Positions 44,301 to 53,496 of a DNA stretch of 64,000 bases are shown one piece after another. Each line of letters begins with the position of its first letter. Position 1 is the stretch's first letter. The stretch covers positions 1-64,000 of the forward strand of contig CAWHBY010000003.1 of assembly GCA_963827855.1 (NCBI GenBank), written 5' to 3'. This DNA comes from DTPU01 sp963827855. GTDB taxonomy: Bacteria > Planctomycetota > Phycisphaerae > Sedimentisphaerales > Anaerobacaceae. The notes under the pieces were generated by a model. The model made no database searches, had not been told where the DNA came from, and saw only the letters and a list, made by a program, of their open reading frames with translations. Made by a program: the position numbers and the translations under genes.

Positions 44301-47300
44301 CGTCAACCGATGCCTCGTCTCCGCCGGACTTGCCGTCATCGAACATGGGCTTGGAGTACCAGGTCCCGCTTCCGGTGGTGTCGTCCAGCCTGTAGTGCAG
44401 GGTCACGCTGGGTGAGGAGGACGTGGAACACACTTGGGCGGTGACAAGCACGGCCTGGCCAGGCGAGGGCACGGCAGGCCGGTGCATGAGCGAGTCGAGC
44501 TGCGGTCCGGGCATGGCTACGAAGCGGGAGTTCTGCCCGCCGGGCGTGCCCAAGTCCGAAGGAACGGGCAGGGAGAGGCTCGTGGCGATGCTGTGATCCC
44601 AGGTCTGCGCGATCAAGCGGGAAAGTCCACGGACCCATCGTGCGTCAAAGCTGATCTCGTAGGTCTGGCCCCGCTGCATGCCCGTGGCGTCGATCTCCAC
44701 CCGGTTGGCCCGGTTGTCACCGTGACCGTCCGCGATCAGGTGCAGTTGGCCGGCATCCATGTACGAGGCGTAGTGCGTGCCTTGGGCCAGCCAACCCGTC
44801 GCACTGCTGCCGTTGGTGGACATACGGCTGCCGTTAGTGATGACATTCGACCCTGTGCCGTTCTGGCGGAGCTGGATGTTGGTGAGGATCACCTCACTGT
44901 CACCCACCAGGCAGAGATGAAGCTCCTTGTAGTCCGTCTCAGAGCCGGCGGTCTGCAGTTGCTGGTACGGCGCGGAGTAGCTGTAGTGCTGCAGGGAGGT
45001 CCTGTTCGTCTCATCGCTCCCAACCCAGGCAGAGGGCAGGCTGTTGTCCATCAAGGGATTGATCAGCTCGAGGCTGGAGCCGCCGCCATCGGCAAGGTCG
45101 GGCCACGAGCCGCCTGTCCTGTAGTCCACCTCGTCGGCCAGGTTGCCGTGGGCGTCCACCAGTCGGATCTTCTCGCCGCTGTTGCTCAGTTGTCCCTGGA
45201 AGTCGCCGATGACCGGTATCGCCCCGTAGGTCGCACGTATCCAGGCCGCGTCCGCCGCGACCACCAGGGTTCCGCCCGCTGCGAGGCTCGTGCCCGCAGG
45301 AAAGACGAAGTCCACGCCTTCAGTGAACCGCCAGCTCGACAGGTCTACGGCTGTGGAGCCGCGGTTGTACAACTCGATGTACTCGCCTGACCGCTCATCT
45401 GACGGAGGGTGATACATGATCTCGTTGATGACGAGACCTGTGTTCCTGGGCGGATCGTTGGCCGCATTGCGGCTGCTGACGCTGGAGCCGTACCACTCGG
45501 CAGAGCCCTGGGGAAAGGCCTGCAGGTCATCTCCCAGGGTCGGCTTGGCCAGTGCCACCGCACCCAGAACCGCGTCGGAGTCGTCCACCAGGAACACCGT
45601 GACCTCGCCCGAGGAAGGTGCGAAGTCCACATCCTGACCTGCGAAGCCCCTGGCGGGGACGGAGCCCAGCAGTGCCACTTTGTCGGTCAGATCCGGCCTG
45701 GAGCACAGGCACAGCCCGTTCAGTGAGACTGCCGCATGGCCTTCGTTGTAGAATTCCACCCAGTCGGCCTTGCCGGAAATCGCAAAGTGGACCTCGTTGA
45801 TGGCCAGGGTCTCTGTCGCCCGGCCCTGGCTCATGTTGGCGCTGCCCGGTGTGGGTTGTGTGAAGAGGTACCACAGGCTGCCGGCTACGGGCTTGCGGCC
45901 GATGGAGCGGCCGTCCAAGGGCACGGTTGCGCGGATGCCGCTGAGGATAGTGGTGCCGTCGGAGGCAACCAGGTACACCCTCAAAGGCCTCGAGATCGTC
46001 AGGCCCGACTCCGCGAACCCGACTGTAGCAAGTCCACCCGCAGAGATGGTGACATCCTGGCTGATCCGGTATTTCTTCAGGTTGGCAGGGTCGTCCGTGA
46101 GATAGTCGTCGCGGAGGTTGACGGCACTGTTGCCCGCATTGTAGATCTCCACAAAGCCTCTGCCTGCTGCGTCCGGAAGGACCTCGTTGACCAGAAGCTT
46201 CGACTCCACTGGGACCGCGATGTTCAGACGCATGCCGAACACCACGTCAGAGCTGGAGGCCGTGATCTGGTGGACCTCCGCAGCCAGCACGTTGGTGCCC
46301 TTGACCAGGCCGGAGTTGTTGGTTGAGATGCCGGTTTCCTCGGTCGCATTGCCGATCGTGCGGTTGGCCAGAGTCGTGAAGCTCACGGTACCGGTAGTAG
46401 GCATGCCGGACCTGGCCAGTTCCTTGCCGTTGAGGTAGTACACCACGCCGTCATCCACGATCTGATCAATGGTGATCGTCACGCCCGCCAGACTGCCGTT
46501 ATACACGAAGCTCTTGCGAAAGTAGTACGTGAGCTGCCCTGTGTTGTTCCAGGTCGTTCGCATGCCAGGGCCGGGCACTGCGTCAGTCTCGAAGCCGAGA
46601 AGACCCGGCCCCTGCGACCAGGTGCTGTCGTCGTATGGGGACGCCCGCCAGCCAATCCCCAGATTCACGTTCTTGTCGTTGAACTTCCAGACATCGCCGT
46701 AGTCGGTATAGGGAATCCCCACGCTGAGGTTGACCTCGGGGCTGGCAATCGGTGTCTCTGCCAGGCTCACCTGCTCGGTGCCGGGGGTCCCGCCCCTCTG
46801 GGCACTGGCCTTCCAGTTGCGGCTGTCATCGATCTGCTTGTCGGGATCGCTGAGCACCAGGGAGTGGCCGGTCCCGTCTGCTGCAACAGGCCAGTAGCCC
46901 CGGTTGTTATACTCCACCGAACACACGACCACGCCGTTCTTGTCCTTGAGAGTCACCCTCTCGCCTGCGTTGTCCAGGCTTCCGGTCCATGGGCCGTAGA
47001 TCCGCGTCGTCACCGGGATCGTGTAGCTGGCCCGCAGTGTGGCCTCGTCCACCCCGGCCAGAAGGATGCGCTCAAAGGGCTTGAGAAACGTCCTTTGTGG
47101 ACTCGCGATGTCGAAGGGTGGGAAGGTGTAGTCCACGCCGCCAGCCAGCCTCCAGTCTGCGATGTCCATAGGCGTGGCCGTGTTGTTGTAGACCTCGATG
47201 AATTCGGGCAGCGTGCCTGCAGGGTGGTACATGATCTCGCTGAAGACGACCTGTTCGCACCGGGCGGACGGACAGGCCAGAGAGACTACTAGAAGCAGCG

Positions 47301-47325
47301 AGGAAATCCAAACCGACACCTTCAT
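41386..47325 (-). CDS. Giant exported CotH/lamin-tail-domain protein, copy 1
   Basis: A 1979-residue protein. ATG 47325 has AGGAGG upstream and starts the signal peptide MKVSVWISSLLLVVSLACPS. Lamin-tail domains are seen near residues 25-135 (VFSEIMYHPAGTLPEFIEVY), 385-600 (two divergent) and 635-745 (LVINEIMYHPP, GEYIELYNRGS), with a galactose-binding-like unit in between. A CotH kinase domain lies at roughly 1030-1400, with YFNMTLVVNEKDVYHGCEIR, GELYRIDDEWW and FMFLHWDSDLAFQ, whose Asp pair matches the metal-binding DxD of CotH. PKD-like and concanavalin-like regions and a final lamin-tail domain (LRLSEIMYDPTGGSDYEFVE) follow. CotH phosphorylates spore-coat proteins in Bacillus; substrates here are unknown. 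The frame is intact over 6 kb. Confidence 0.88.
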   Translation of the reverse strand: MKVSVWISSLLLVVSLACPSARCEQVVFSEIMYHPAGTLPEFIEVYNNTATPMDIADWRLAGGVDYTFPPFDIASPQRTFLKPFERILLAGVDEATLRASYTIPVTTRIYGPWTGSLDNAGERVTLKDKNGVVVCSVEYNNRGYWPVAADGTGHSLVLSDPDKQIDDSRNWKASAQRGGTPGTEQVSLAETPIASPEVNLSVGIPYTDYGDVWKFNDKNVNLGIGWRASPYDDSTWSQGPGLLGFETDAVPGPGMRTTWNNTGQLTYYFRKSFVYNGSLAGVTITIDQIVDDGVVYYLNGKELARSGMPTTGTVSFTTLANRTIGNATEETGISTNNSGLVKGTNVLAAEVHQITASSSDVVFGMRLNIAVPVESKLLVNEVLPDAAGRGFVEIYNAGNSAVNLRDDYLTDDPANLKKYRISQDVTISAGGLATVGFAESGLTISRPLRVYLVASDGTTILSGIRATVPLDGRSIGRKPVAGSLWYLFTQPTPGSANMSQGRATETLAINEVHFAISGKADWVEFYNEGHAAVSLNGLCLCSRPDLTDKVALLGSVPARGFAGQDVDFAPSSGEVTVFLVDDSDAVLGAVALAKPTLGDDLQAFPQGSAEWYGSSVSSRNAANDPPRNTGLVINEIMYHPPSDERSGEYIELYNRGSTAVDLSSWRFTEGVDFVFPAGTSLAAGGTLVVAADAAWIRATYGAIPVIGDFQGQLSNSGEKIRLVDAHGNLADEVDYRTGGSWPDLADGGGSSLELINPLMDNSLPSAWVGSDETNRTSLQHYSYSAPYQQLQTAGSETDYKELHLCLVGDSEVILTNIQLRQNGTGSNVITNGSRMSTNGSSATGWLAQGTHYASYMDAGQLHLIADGHGDNRANRVEIDATGMQRGQTYEISFDARWVRGLSRLIAQTWDHSIATSLSLPVPSDLGTPGGQNSRFVAMPGPQLDSLMHRPAVPSPGQAVLVTAQVCSTSSSPSVTLHYRLDDTTGSGTWYSKPMFDDGKSGGDEASVDGTYTATLTEYTNAGNVVQYCVTASANGQSCQLPTLGAERPGLYVVDSAMPAGDLRRMRFVMSALDLQAIRNGNSSTAPYGYAFPRLSNHYFNMTLVVNEKDVYHGCEIRSNGSPWTREQSLARGKFHLPKDNLFRGKDKLVFDYTPGGAVGLHSDRLARYWLYLMGYPTCENEFIQVKVNSDAIALREEIEPVANDMLDRVVENGSQGELYRIDDEWWFTDNWDRPSQSATWTYKTDNPGRYRTEWMKRTRENEDDYSSLISFFKKVSSTSYTQEEIDRLIDPVATMKIWAIRGYIADWDSFSLSRGKNGYFYRRPTDGLFMFLHWDSDLAFQTGYLSAAFYGGMIGVPGYIERPSNYRLFKHFLDVLVAGYTRTSAQTSAWLQAEEDASSQYTVSVNYKNWFDSRESYALNFLGAGRSTAFAITTNSGNTISTSADTLSLSGSAPLRAIEVQVAGHPEALFSWVPVGTAVSQMTWTWTIEEILLHSGRNDLTVQALDDNGQVLAEDAITVYKTGNAPPVLAIKADPGSWRVSFLDSMAMDVLNSHDPEGSVLTFAWTLTPTDGLLDASGQDKAYATFPHPGLYAISVTGQDSAGRSATVEREIAAYAPEDSTSFSGPRLEPYWTPENLVLRPNYTAGPYYSLTEIPGQLVLQVLDDKALPLLSTAPRYPVLWRPVPASTDWAFLTKVGSAGQVFSDYSTGLIVAMSSSGALTRYAFGIEDGTLLTVRRATASGVGMLLKAVPWEANEAEIRIRRTAGRLWFEERTNGVWEMVYSLDLTSSAAAKAGLFVATDTAQRIKSAFEYATLVDPEAAGSALRQGLRLSEIMYDPTGGSDYEFVELVNIGDSALDLTGVHFTAGIDYTFGPLSLGPGQCVVVASDPASFGQRYGTASGRVLQDGFSGKLDNAGETIELSDRDGEVVLSVTYGAAAPWPTEADGTGRSLEVIDPATSLNDPTNWRASTAAFGSPGRL

Positions 47326-47415
47326 CCTGATCCTCCTGATGCCAAGGACCCACCCCCCAGAAACCTCAGGCCAGCCGCCCCATATCCCGGGTGATGATAC
47401 GTGCATTCCCTTGAG

Positions 47416-47467
47416 TCCCAACTCCTAGCTTCCAACCTCTAACTTCTAACTTCCAACTTCCAACTTC
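47416..47467. repeat. Tandem repeat of TTCCAAC/CTAACTT units
   Basis: About seven imperfect copies of a 7-8 base unit lie in the 147-bp gap between the two CotH-like genes, upstream of the leader of copy 1. On the minus strand the repeat reads as SWKLEV-type peptides, a known spurious translation pattern. Confidence 0.6.
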
Positions 47468-47472
47468 TGCCC

Positions 47473-50400
47473 TCACAGCCTTCCCGGCGAACCGTTGGCG
47501 TCCGTGCTCGCCCGCCAGTTGGCAGGGTCGTTCAGCGGCCTGTCCGGATCGATCACCTCGATGGATCTGCCTGCTCCATCGGGCCATGGGGCCGCGGTCC
47601 CGTAGGTCACGGACAGGATCACCCCGCCATCGCGATCGGACAACTCGATCGTCTCACCTGCGTTGTCGAGCTTGCCGGAGAATCCGTCGCCCATGACTCG
47701 GCCTGAGGCTGCGCCGTATCGCTGGCCGAAGGAGGCCGGATCCGAGGCAATGACCACGCATTGTCCGGGCCCGAGGCTCAGGGCGCCGAAGGTGTAGTCG
47801 ATGCCTGCCGTGAAGTGGGCGCCCGTCAGATCCAGGGCACTGGTGCCGAGGTTGACCAGCTCCACGAACTCGTAGTCGCTGCCGCCCGGCGGATTGTACA
47901 TGATCTCCGACACGCGAAGGCCCTGTCGAAGGGTTGATCCGGCTGCCGCAGGATCCACCAGGGTCGCGTACTCGAACCCTGCCTTGATGATCTCTCTGGC
48001 CTCTGTGGCGACGAACAGGCCTGCCTTCAAGGCGTCGCTGTTGGTCGCGTCCACTGAGGCGACCGTCTCCCAGACCTCACCGGTCCGTCCATCAAAGAAG
48101 AGCTTGCCGCCAGTGCGGCGGATGCGAAGCTCTGCCTGAGAGGACGTCCAGACCTGGCCCTTGACCAGACTGGAGTCGCCTGATGCAGCAGTCCTGCGGA
48201 CCGTCAGCAGGTTGCCGCCATCGATGGCGAAGGTATAGCGGACAGAACCGCTGGATTCGGCCATGGCCACGACCAGGCCCGTGCTGTAGTCTGCGAAGAC
48301 CTGGCCCACGAGGCTGACCTTCGTGAGGAAGGCCCAGTCGCCAGCGGCAGGCACAGGCCGCCACAGGACCGGATACTCGGGAGCTTCGGAGGGCAGAGGC
48401 AGGGCCCTGTCATCCAGGACCGCAAGCAGGAGCTTGCCCGGTGCCTCGGCCAGTGAGTAGTAGGGGCCTCCAGGGTAGTTGAGACGGAGGACGAGATTCT
48501 CCGGCGTCCAGTAGGTCTCCAGTCGGTCAGTCTTGAAGCCGGTGGAGTCCTCGGGTGCATACACCATGACCTCCCGCTCGATCGTGGCGGACTGGCCTGC
48601 CGCGTCATGACCCGTGACCGAGACGGTGTACAGGCCGGGATGCAGGAACGTGGCAGTCGCCTTGTCCTGTGAGGCATCGAGGTGCGCGTCCGAGGGCGTG
48701 ATGGACCAGGTGAAGGTCAGCCCTTCGCCTTCGGGGTCGTTGCTGTCCGCAGCGTCCATGGCCAGGGTGTCGAGGATCGACAACCGCCAGGAATCAGGGT
48801 CCGCCTTGATCGCCATGACAGGCGGGGCGTTGCCGGTCTTGTCTACCTGGATGGTGTCTTGGGCAAGGATCTTGCCGTTGTCGTCCAGTGCGTTGACGGT
48901 CAGGTTGTTGGCGCCTGCGTGCAGGAGGATGCCCGAGAGCGTCCAGGTCCAGGTCATCTTGGTCAGATCCGTCCCTGACGGGACAGAGACCCACTCGAAC
49001 TGGGCCTCGGGATGGCCGGCAACAGCGACCTTCGCGACCCGCAGGGGGGCAGTGCCCTCCAGGACGAGGGTGTCGTCGGCCGTAGATAGGGTATTGCCGC
49101 CATGGGTCGTGACTGCAAAGGCCGCGTTGCGGGCAGCATCGACGAGGAACTTGAAGGCAGGCGACTCCCGGTTCTGGACCCAGTTCTTGTAGGCCGCCGC
49201 AACCGTGTACTGCGAGCTGGCGTTCTCCTCGGCAGTGAACCACGCGTCCAAGCGGGGCGAATTGCGGCACCAGTTCTCTACCAGGGTGGCCAGGTGATGC
49301 TTGAAGAGACGGTAGTTGTAGGGCTTCTCGATGTAGGGCTTGATACCCGCCTGAAGTTGTGTGGCGTTCTCGCCCGTGGCGCGGTAGAAGTAGCCGTTCA
49401 CATTCTGGCTCTGGAACGCCAGGTCGCTGTCCCAATGCAGGAACACGAACCGGCCGTCGGTCGGCCGGCGGTAGAAGTAGCCGTTCTTGCCTCGCTGCAT
49501 GGAGAAGGAGTCCCAGTCGTAGATGTAGCCGCGGACTGCGAACATCTTCATCGTGGCATCGGGGTCGATCAGGCGTTCGATCTCGTCCTGGGTGTAGGTG
49601 TCGGAGTAGACCTTCCTGATGAAGCTGATCAGGGAGCTGTAGTCGTCCTCGTTCTCCCGCGTCCGCTTGATCCACTCCGTATGATAGCGGCCGGAGTTGT
49701 CGGTGAACTGGGTATTGCCCGCGGCCGCGAGGTGCGGTCGAACCGCGGCGAGAGGCTTGTAGCTCCAGTCCGCAGGCAGGTAGGTCCGTCCCCAGTTGTC
49801 CGTGAGCCACCATTCGTCGTCTATGCGGTAGAGCTCGCCCTGGGAACCGTTCTCGTAGATGCGGTTGATCTGGTCATTGGCTACAGGCTCCACCTCCTCT
49901 CGAAGCACGATGTTGTCGGAGTTCACCTTAATCTGAACGAACTCGTTCTCGCTCGCGGGACAGCCCATCAGGTACAGCCAGTAGCGGGCCAGCCGGTCGC
50001 TGTGAAGACCGATCGCGCTGCCTGGCGTATAGTCGAAGACGAGCTTGTCCTTGCCCCTAAACAGGTTGTCCTTGGGCAGGTGGAACTTGCCCCGGCTGAG
50101 GTTCGCCTCACGGGTCCAGGGGCTGCCGCTCGACCGGATCGTGCAGCCTGGGTATACGTCCTTCTCGTTGACAATCAGGGTCATGTTGAAGTAGTGGTTG
50201 GACAGCCTCGGAAACGCGTAGCCATAGGCCGCCGAAGACCCGTCACCGCTGCCGATGACCAGCCTGTCCAGGGCGGAAACCACGAACCGCATCCGCCGCA
50301 GATCGCCTGCGGGCAGGGCATTGTCGACGATGTAGAGGGCCGGCCCCTCCGAGCCCTGCCTGGGTAGTTGCGTCAGCTCGCCGTTCGCCATGGCCAAGGC

Positions 50401-53400
50401 GTAGTACTGAACGATGTTACCGGCCTTCGTGAAGTCGTTGACCGTTGCGGTGTAGGTCCCGTCGCCCGCCACCTCGTCGCCGGATGTGCCGTCATCGGAC
50501 ATGGTCTTCGTGGACCATGAGCCTCCACCACTCGTATTGTCGAGGCGGTAGTACAGCATCACCTTGAAGGGCGTCCCCAGGGACAGGACATGCGCGGTGA
50601 TCTGAACGGCCTGGCCCGGAGAGGGCACGGCAGGCGCGTGCGTGAGGGCGTCGAGCTGGGGCCCGGGCAGCTCCACAAAGCGGGAGTTCCCCGTGCCCGG
50701 CGTGCCGAGGTTGGAGGGCACGGGCAACGAGAGGCTCGTGGCGATGCTGTGATCCCAGGTCTGTGCGATCAGACGCGACGTCCCTGCAACCCAGCAGGCA
50801 TCAAAGCTGATCTCATAGGTCTGGCCTGCCTTGAAGCCGCTGTCGCTCAGGTCGATCTCGACGCGGTTGGCGCGGTTGTCGCCGTGCCCATCTGCCACCA
50901 GGTGTAGATCGCCGCCATCCAGATACGTGGCGTAGTGGGTGCCCTGGGCCAGCCAGCCCGAGGCGCTGCTGCCATTGGTGGACATGCGGCTGCCATTGGT
51001 GATGGCATTGGACCCTGTTCCATTCTGGCGGACCTGGATATTCTGGAGGATCACCTCGCTATTGCCCACCAGGTAGAAGTGCAGCTCTTTGTAGTCCGTC
51101 GTGGACCCGTTGAAGCCGGGCGGATTCAGTTGCCTGTAGACGTCGGAGCAACTGTAGTGCTGGAACGAGGCCTTGCCCGTTTCGTCGCTGGCCTGCCAGG
51201 CTGAGGCCAGGCTGTTGTCCATAAGCGGGTGGATCAGCTCCAGACTGGAGCCGCCGCCGTCTGCCAGTTCGGGCCAGGAGCCGCCGGTCCTATAGTCCAC
51301 CTCGTTGGCCAGGTTGCCGTTGGCGTCCACCAGCCGGATCTTCTCTCCGCTGTTGCTCAACTGGCCTTGGAAGTCGCCGATGACCGGCATCGCCCCGTAG
51401 GTCGCGGTCATCCAGGCCGCGTCCGCAGCGACCACCAGGCATCCGCCCGCTGCAAGACTCGTGCCCACAGGAAAGACGAAGTCCACGCCTTCGGTGAGCC
51501 GCCAGCCCGACAGGTCCACGTCCGCGGAGCCGCGGTTGTACAACTCGATGTACTCCCCCGACCGCTCGTCTAACGGAGGGTGATACATGATCTCGTTGAT
51601 GACCAGACCTGTGTTCCTGGCCGGATCGTTGGCTGCATCGCGGCTGCTGGCGCTGGAGCCATACCACTCGGAGGATCCCAGGGGAAAGGCCTGCAGGCCG
51701 TCAGCAGCAGCCGGCTTCTTGAAGGCTGCGGCGGACAGGACGCCATAGGAGCCGTCTACCAGGAAGACCGTGACTTCGCCCCCGGACAGCGCAAACGACA
51801 CGTCCTGGCTTGCGAGCCCTTTGACGGGGACAGAGCCCTGCAGGGCCACCCTGTCGGTCAGATCCGGCTTGGAGCACAGGAACAGTCCATCGATGGACGC
51901 GGCAGTGGTGCCGTGGTTGTAGAGCTCCAGCCAATCCACCTTGCCTGAGGCCGCGAAGTGGACCTCGTTGAAGGCCAGGGTTTGAGCCTTGCGCTCCTGG
52001 CTCGCGTTGGCGGTGTCGCGCGTCGGCTGGGTGAACTGATACCAGAGGCCGCTGCCCGTGGGCTTCTGGCCTATGGAGCGACCGTCCATCAGGACGCTGG
52101 AGTCGATCGCGCTCAGGATCGTGCTGCCGTCAGAGGCCACCAGGCAGACCCTCAGGGGGCTGGAGGCAGTCAGGCCGGATTCCGCGAATCCGACGGAGCC
52201 GAGTCCGCCCGCCGCTATGGTGACATCCTGGGTGATCTGGAACTTCTTCAGGTTGGCGGGATCGTCCGTGACGTAGTCGTCGCGGAGGTTGACGGTGCTG
52301 GTCCCTGCGTTGTAGATCTCCACGAAGCCTTTGCCCACTGCGCCCGGAAGGACCTCGTTGATGAAGAGGGTCGACTGTGATGGGACTGCGATCCTCAGGC
52401 GTACGCCGAACGCCAGGTCAGTTCTCTGGTTCGAGGTCTGATGGACCTCAGCAGCCAGGACATTCGTGCCCTTGACCAGACCTGGGCCGCTGGCCTTGAC
52501 TGCCGCCAGCTCCTCGATCACGTTGTTGACGTTGCGGTTGGCGGGGGTCGTGAAGGTCACAGCACCTGACGTTATGCCGTACCTCCCCAGTTCCTGTCCG
52601 TTCAGGTAGTACACTACGCCATCGTCCAGGATCTGATCGATGGTGATCGTCGCACCCGTCGGGTCGCCGTTGAACTCGAAGCTCTTGCGGAAGTAGAAGG
52701 TGTACTGCCTGGCGTTGTTGAGGGTCGTCTGTATGCCGGGGCTGGGCATCGTGGTGGTCCCGTACCCGAGAAGACCGGGTCCCTGCGACCAGTTGCTGTC
52801 GTCGTACGAGGGCACCCGCCATGCGGTCCCCAGATCCGTGTTCTTGTCGTTGTACTTCCAGACGTCGCCATAGCTGGTGAAGGGGATGCCGGCGCTAAGG
52901 TCGACCTCGGGACTGGTGATGGGTGTCTCGGCCAGGCTGGGTTGCTCGCTGCCAGGCGTGCCGCCCGGCTGCAGGCTGAACGTCCAGTTGCGGCTGTCAT
53001 CGATCTGCTTGTCAGGGTTCTTGAGAACCAGGGAGTGGCCGGTGCCGTCGGCCGCAACGGGCCAATAGCCCCGGTTGTTGTACTCCACGGAGCAGAGGGC
53101 CACGCCGTTCTTGTCCTTTAGGGTCACTCGCTCGCCCGCATTGTCCAGGCTTCCGATCCAGGGGCCATAGACCCGGGTGCTCGCAGGGATGGCATAGCTT
53201 GCCCTCAGCGTGGCCTCATCGACGCCGGCCAGGAGTATCCGCTCAGACGGCTTGAGGAAGGTCCGCTGCGGGTTCGCGGTCGAGAAGGACGGGAACACAT
53301 AGTCCACGCCGCCTGTCAGCCCCCACTCTGCCATGTCCATGGGCGTGGCTGTGTTGTTGTAGACCTCGATGAACTCAGGCAGCGCAGCCGCGGGATGATA

Positions 53401-53496
53401 CATGATCTCGCTGAAGACAACCTGTTCGCACCTCGCCGACGGCACTGCCGCGGAGATTGCCAAGAGCAACGATGAGACCCAAACCGACACCTTCAT
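47473..53496 (-). CDS. Giant exported CotH/lamin-tail-domain protein, copy 2
   Basis: A 2007-residue paralogue of the downstream gene, same strand. ATG 53496 has the same AGGAGGATCAGG site, and the signal peptide is MKVSVWVSSLLLAISAAVPS. Domain order is the same: lamin-tail, galactose-binding-like, three more lamin-tails, CotH kinase (YFNMTLIVNEKDVYPGCTIR, GELYRIDDEWWL, RFVFLHWDSDLAF), PKD-like, concanavalin-like, lamin-tail (LRVSEIMYNPPGGSDYEFVE). An insertion of about 17 residues (YKPLAAVRPHLAAAGNTQFT region) just after the CotH GELYRIDDEWW segment is absent from copy 1. The two proteins look highly similar along their length, so the gene was duplicated in tandem with its leader. They probably act at the cell surface. 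Confidence 0.88.
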   Translation of the reverse strand: MKVSVWVSSLLLAISAAVPSARCEQVVFSEIMYHPAAALPEFIEVYNNTATPMDMAEWGLTGGVDYVFPSFSTANPQRTFLKPSERILLAGVDEATLRASYAIPASTRVYGPWIGSLDNAGERVTLKDKNGVALCSVEYNNRGYWPVAADGTGHSLVLKNPDKQIDDSRNWTFSLQPGGTPGSEQPSLAETPITSPEVDLSAGIPFTSYGDVWKYNDKNTDLGTAWRVPSYDDSNWSQGPGLLGYGTTTMPSPGIQTTLNNARQYTFYFRKSFEFNGDPTGATITIDQILDDGVVYYLNGQELGRYGITSGAVTFTTPANRNVNNVIEELAAVKASGPGLVKGTNVLAAEVHQTSNQRTDLAFGVRLRIAVPSQSTLFINEVLPGAVGKGFVEIYNAGTSTVNLRDDYVTDDPANLKKFQITQDVTIAAGGLGSVGFAESGLTASSPLRVCLVASDGSTILSAIDSSVLMDGRSIGQKPTGSGLWYQFTQPTRDTANASQERKAQTLAFNEVHFAASGKVDWLELYNHGTTAASIDGLFLCSKPDLTDRVALQGSVPVKGLASQDVSFALSGGEVTVFLVDGSYGVLSAAAFKKPAAADGLQAFPLGSSEWYGSSASSRDAANDPARNTGLVINEIMYHPPLDERSGEYIELYNRGSADVDLSGWRLTEGVDFVFPVGTSLAAGGCLVVAADAAWMTATYGAMPVIGDFQGQLSNSGEKIRLVDANGNLANEVDYRTGGSWPELADGGGSSLELIHPLMDNSLASAWQASDETGKASFQHYSCSDVYRQLNPPGFNGSTTDYKELHFYLVGNSEVILQNIQVRQNGTGSNAITNGSRMSTNGSSASGWLAQGTHYATYLDGGDLHLVADGHGDNRANRVEIDLSDSGFKAGQTYEISFDACWVAGTSRLIAQTWDHSIATSLSLPVPSNLGTPGTGNSRFVELPGPQLDALTHAPAVPSPGQAVQITAHVLSLGTPFKVMLYYRLDNTSGGGSWSTKTMSDDGTSGDEVAGDGTYTATVNDFTKAGNIVQYYALAMANGELTQLPRQGSEGPALYIVDNALPAGDLRRMRFVVSALDRLVIGSGDGSSAAYGYAFPRLSNHYFNMTLIVNEKDVYPGCTIRSSGSPWTREANLSRGKFHLPKDNLFRGKDKLVFDYTPGSAIGLHSDRLARYWLYLMGCPASENEFVQIKVNSDNIVLREEVEPVANDQINRIYENGSQGELYRIDDEWWLTDNWGRTYLPADWSYKPLAAVRPHLAAAGNTQFTDNSGRYHTEWIKRTRENEDDYSSLISFIRKVYSDTYTQDEIERLIDPDATMKMFAVRGYIYDWDSFSMQRGKNGYFYRRPTDGRFVFLHWDSDLAFQSQNVNGYFYRATGENATQLQAGIKPYIEKPYNYRLFKHHLATLVENWCRNSPRLDAWFTAEENASSQYTVAAAYKNWVQNRESPAFKFLVDAARNAAFAVTTHGGNTLSTADDTLVLEGTAPLRVAKVAVAGHPEAQFEWVSVPSGTDLTKMTWTWTLSGILLHAGANNLTVNALDDNGKILAQDTIQVDKTGNAPPVMAIKADPDSWRLSILDTLAMDAADSNDPEGEGLTFTWSITPSDAHLDASQDKATATFLHPGLYTVSVTGHDAAGQSATIEREVMVYAPEDSTGFKTDRLETYWTPENLVLRLNYPGGPYYSLAEAPGKLLLAVLDDRALPLPSEAPEYPVLWRPVPAAGDWAFLTKVSLVGQVFADYSTGLVVAMAESSGSVRYTFAIDGGNLLTVRRTAASGDSSLVKGQVWTSSQAELRIRRTGGKLFFDGRTGEVWETVASVDATNSDALKAGLFVATEAREIIKAGFEYATLVDPAAAGSTLRQGLRVSEIMYNPPGGSDYEFVELVNLGTSALDLTGAHFTAGIDYTFGALSLGPGQCVVIASDPASFGQRYGAASGRVMGDGFSGKLDNAGETIELSDRDGGVILSVTYGTAAPWPDGAGRSIEVIDPDRPLNDPANWRASTDANGSPGRL

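Noticed and set aside
41318..47467. CRISPR-like arrays from the tandem repeats
   Set aside because: Units are only 7-8 bases with no spacers and there are no cas genes.
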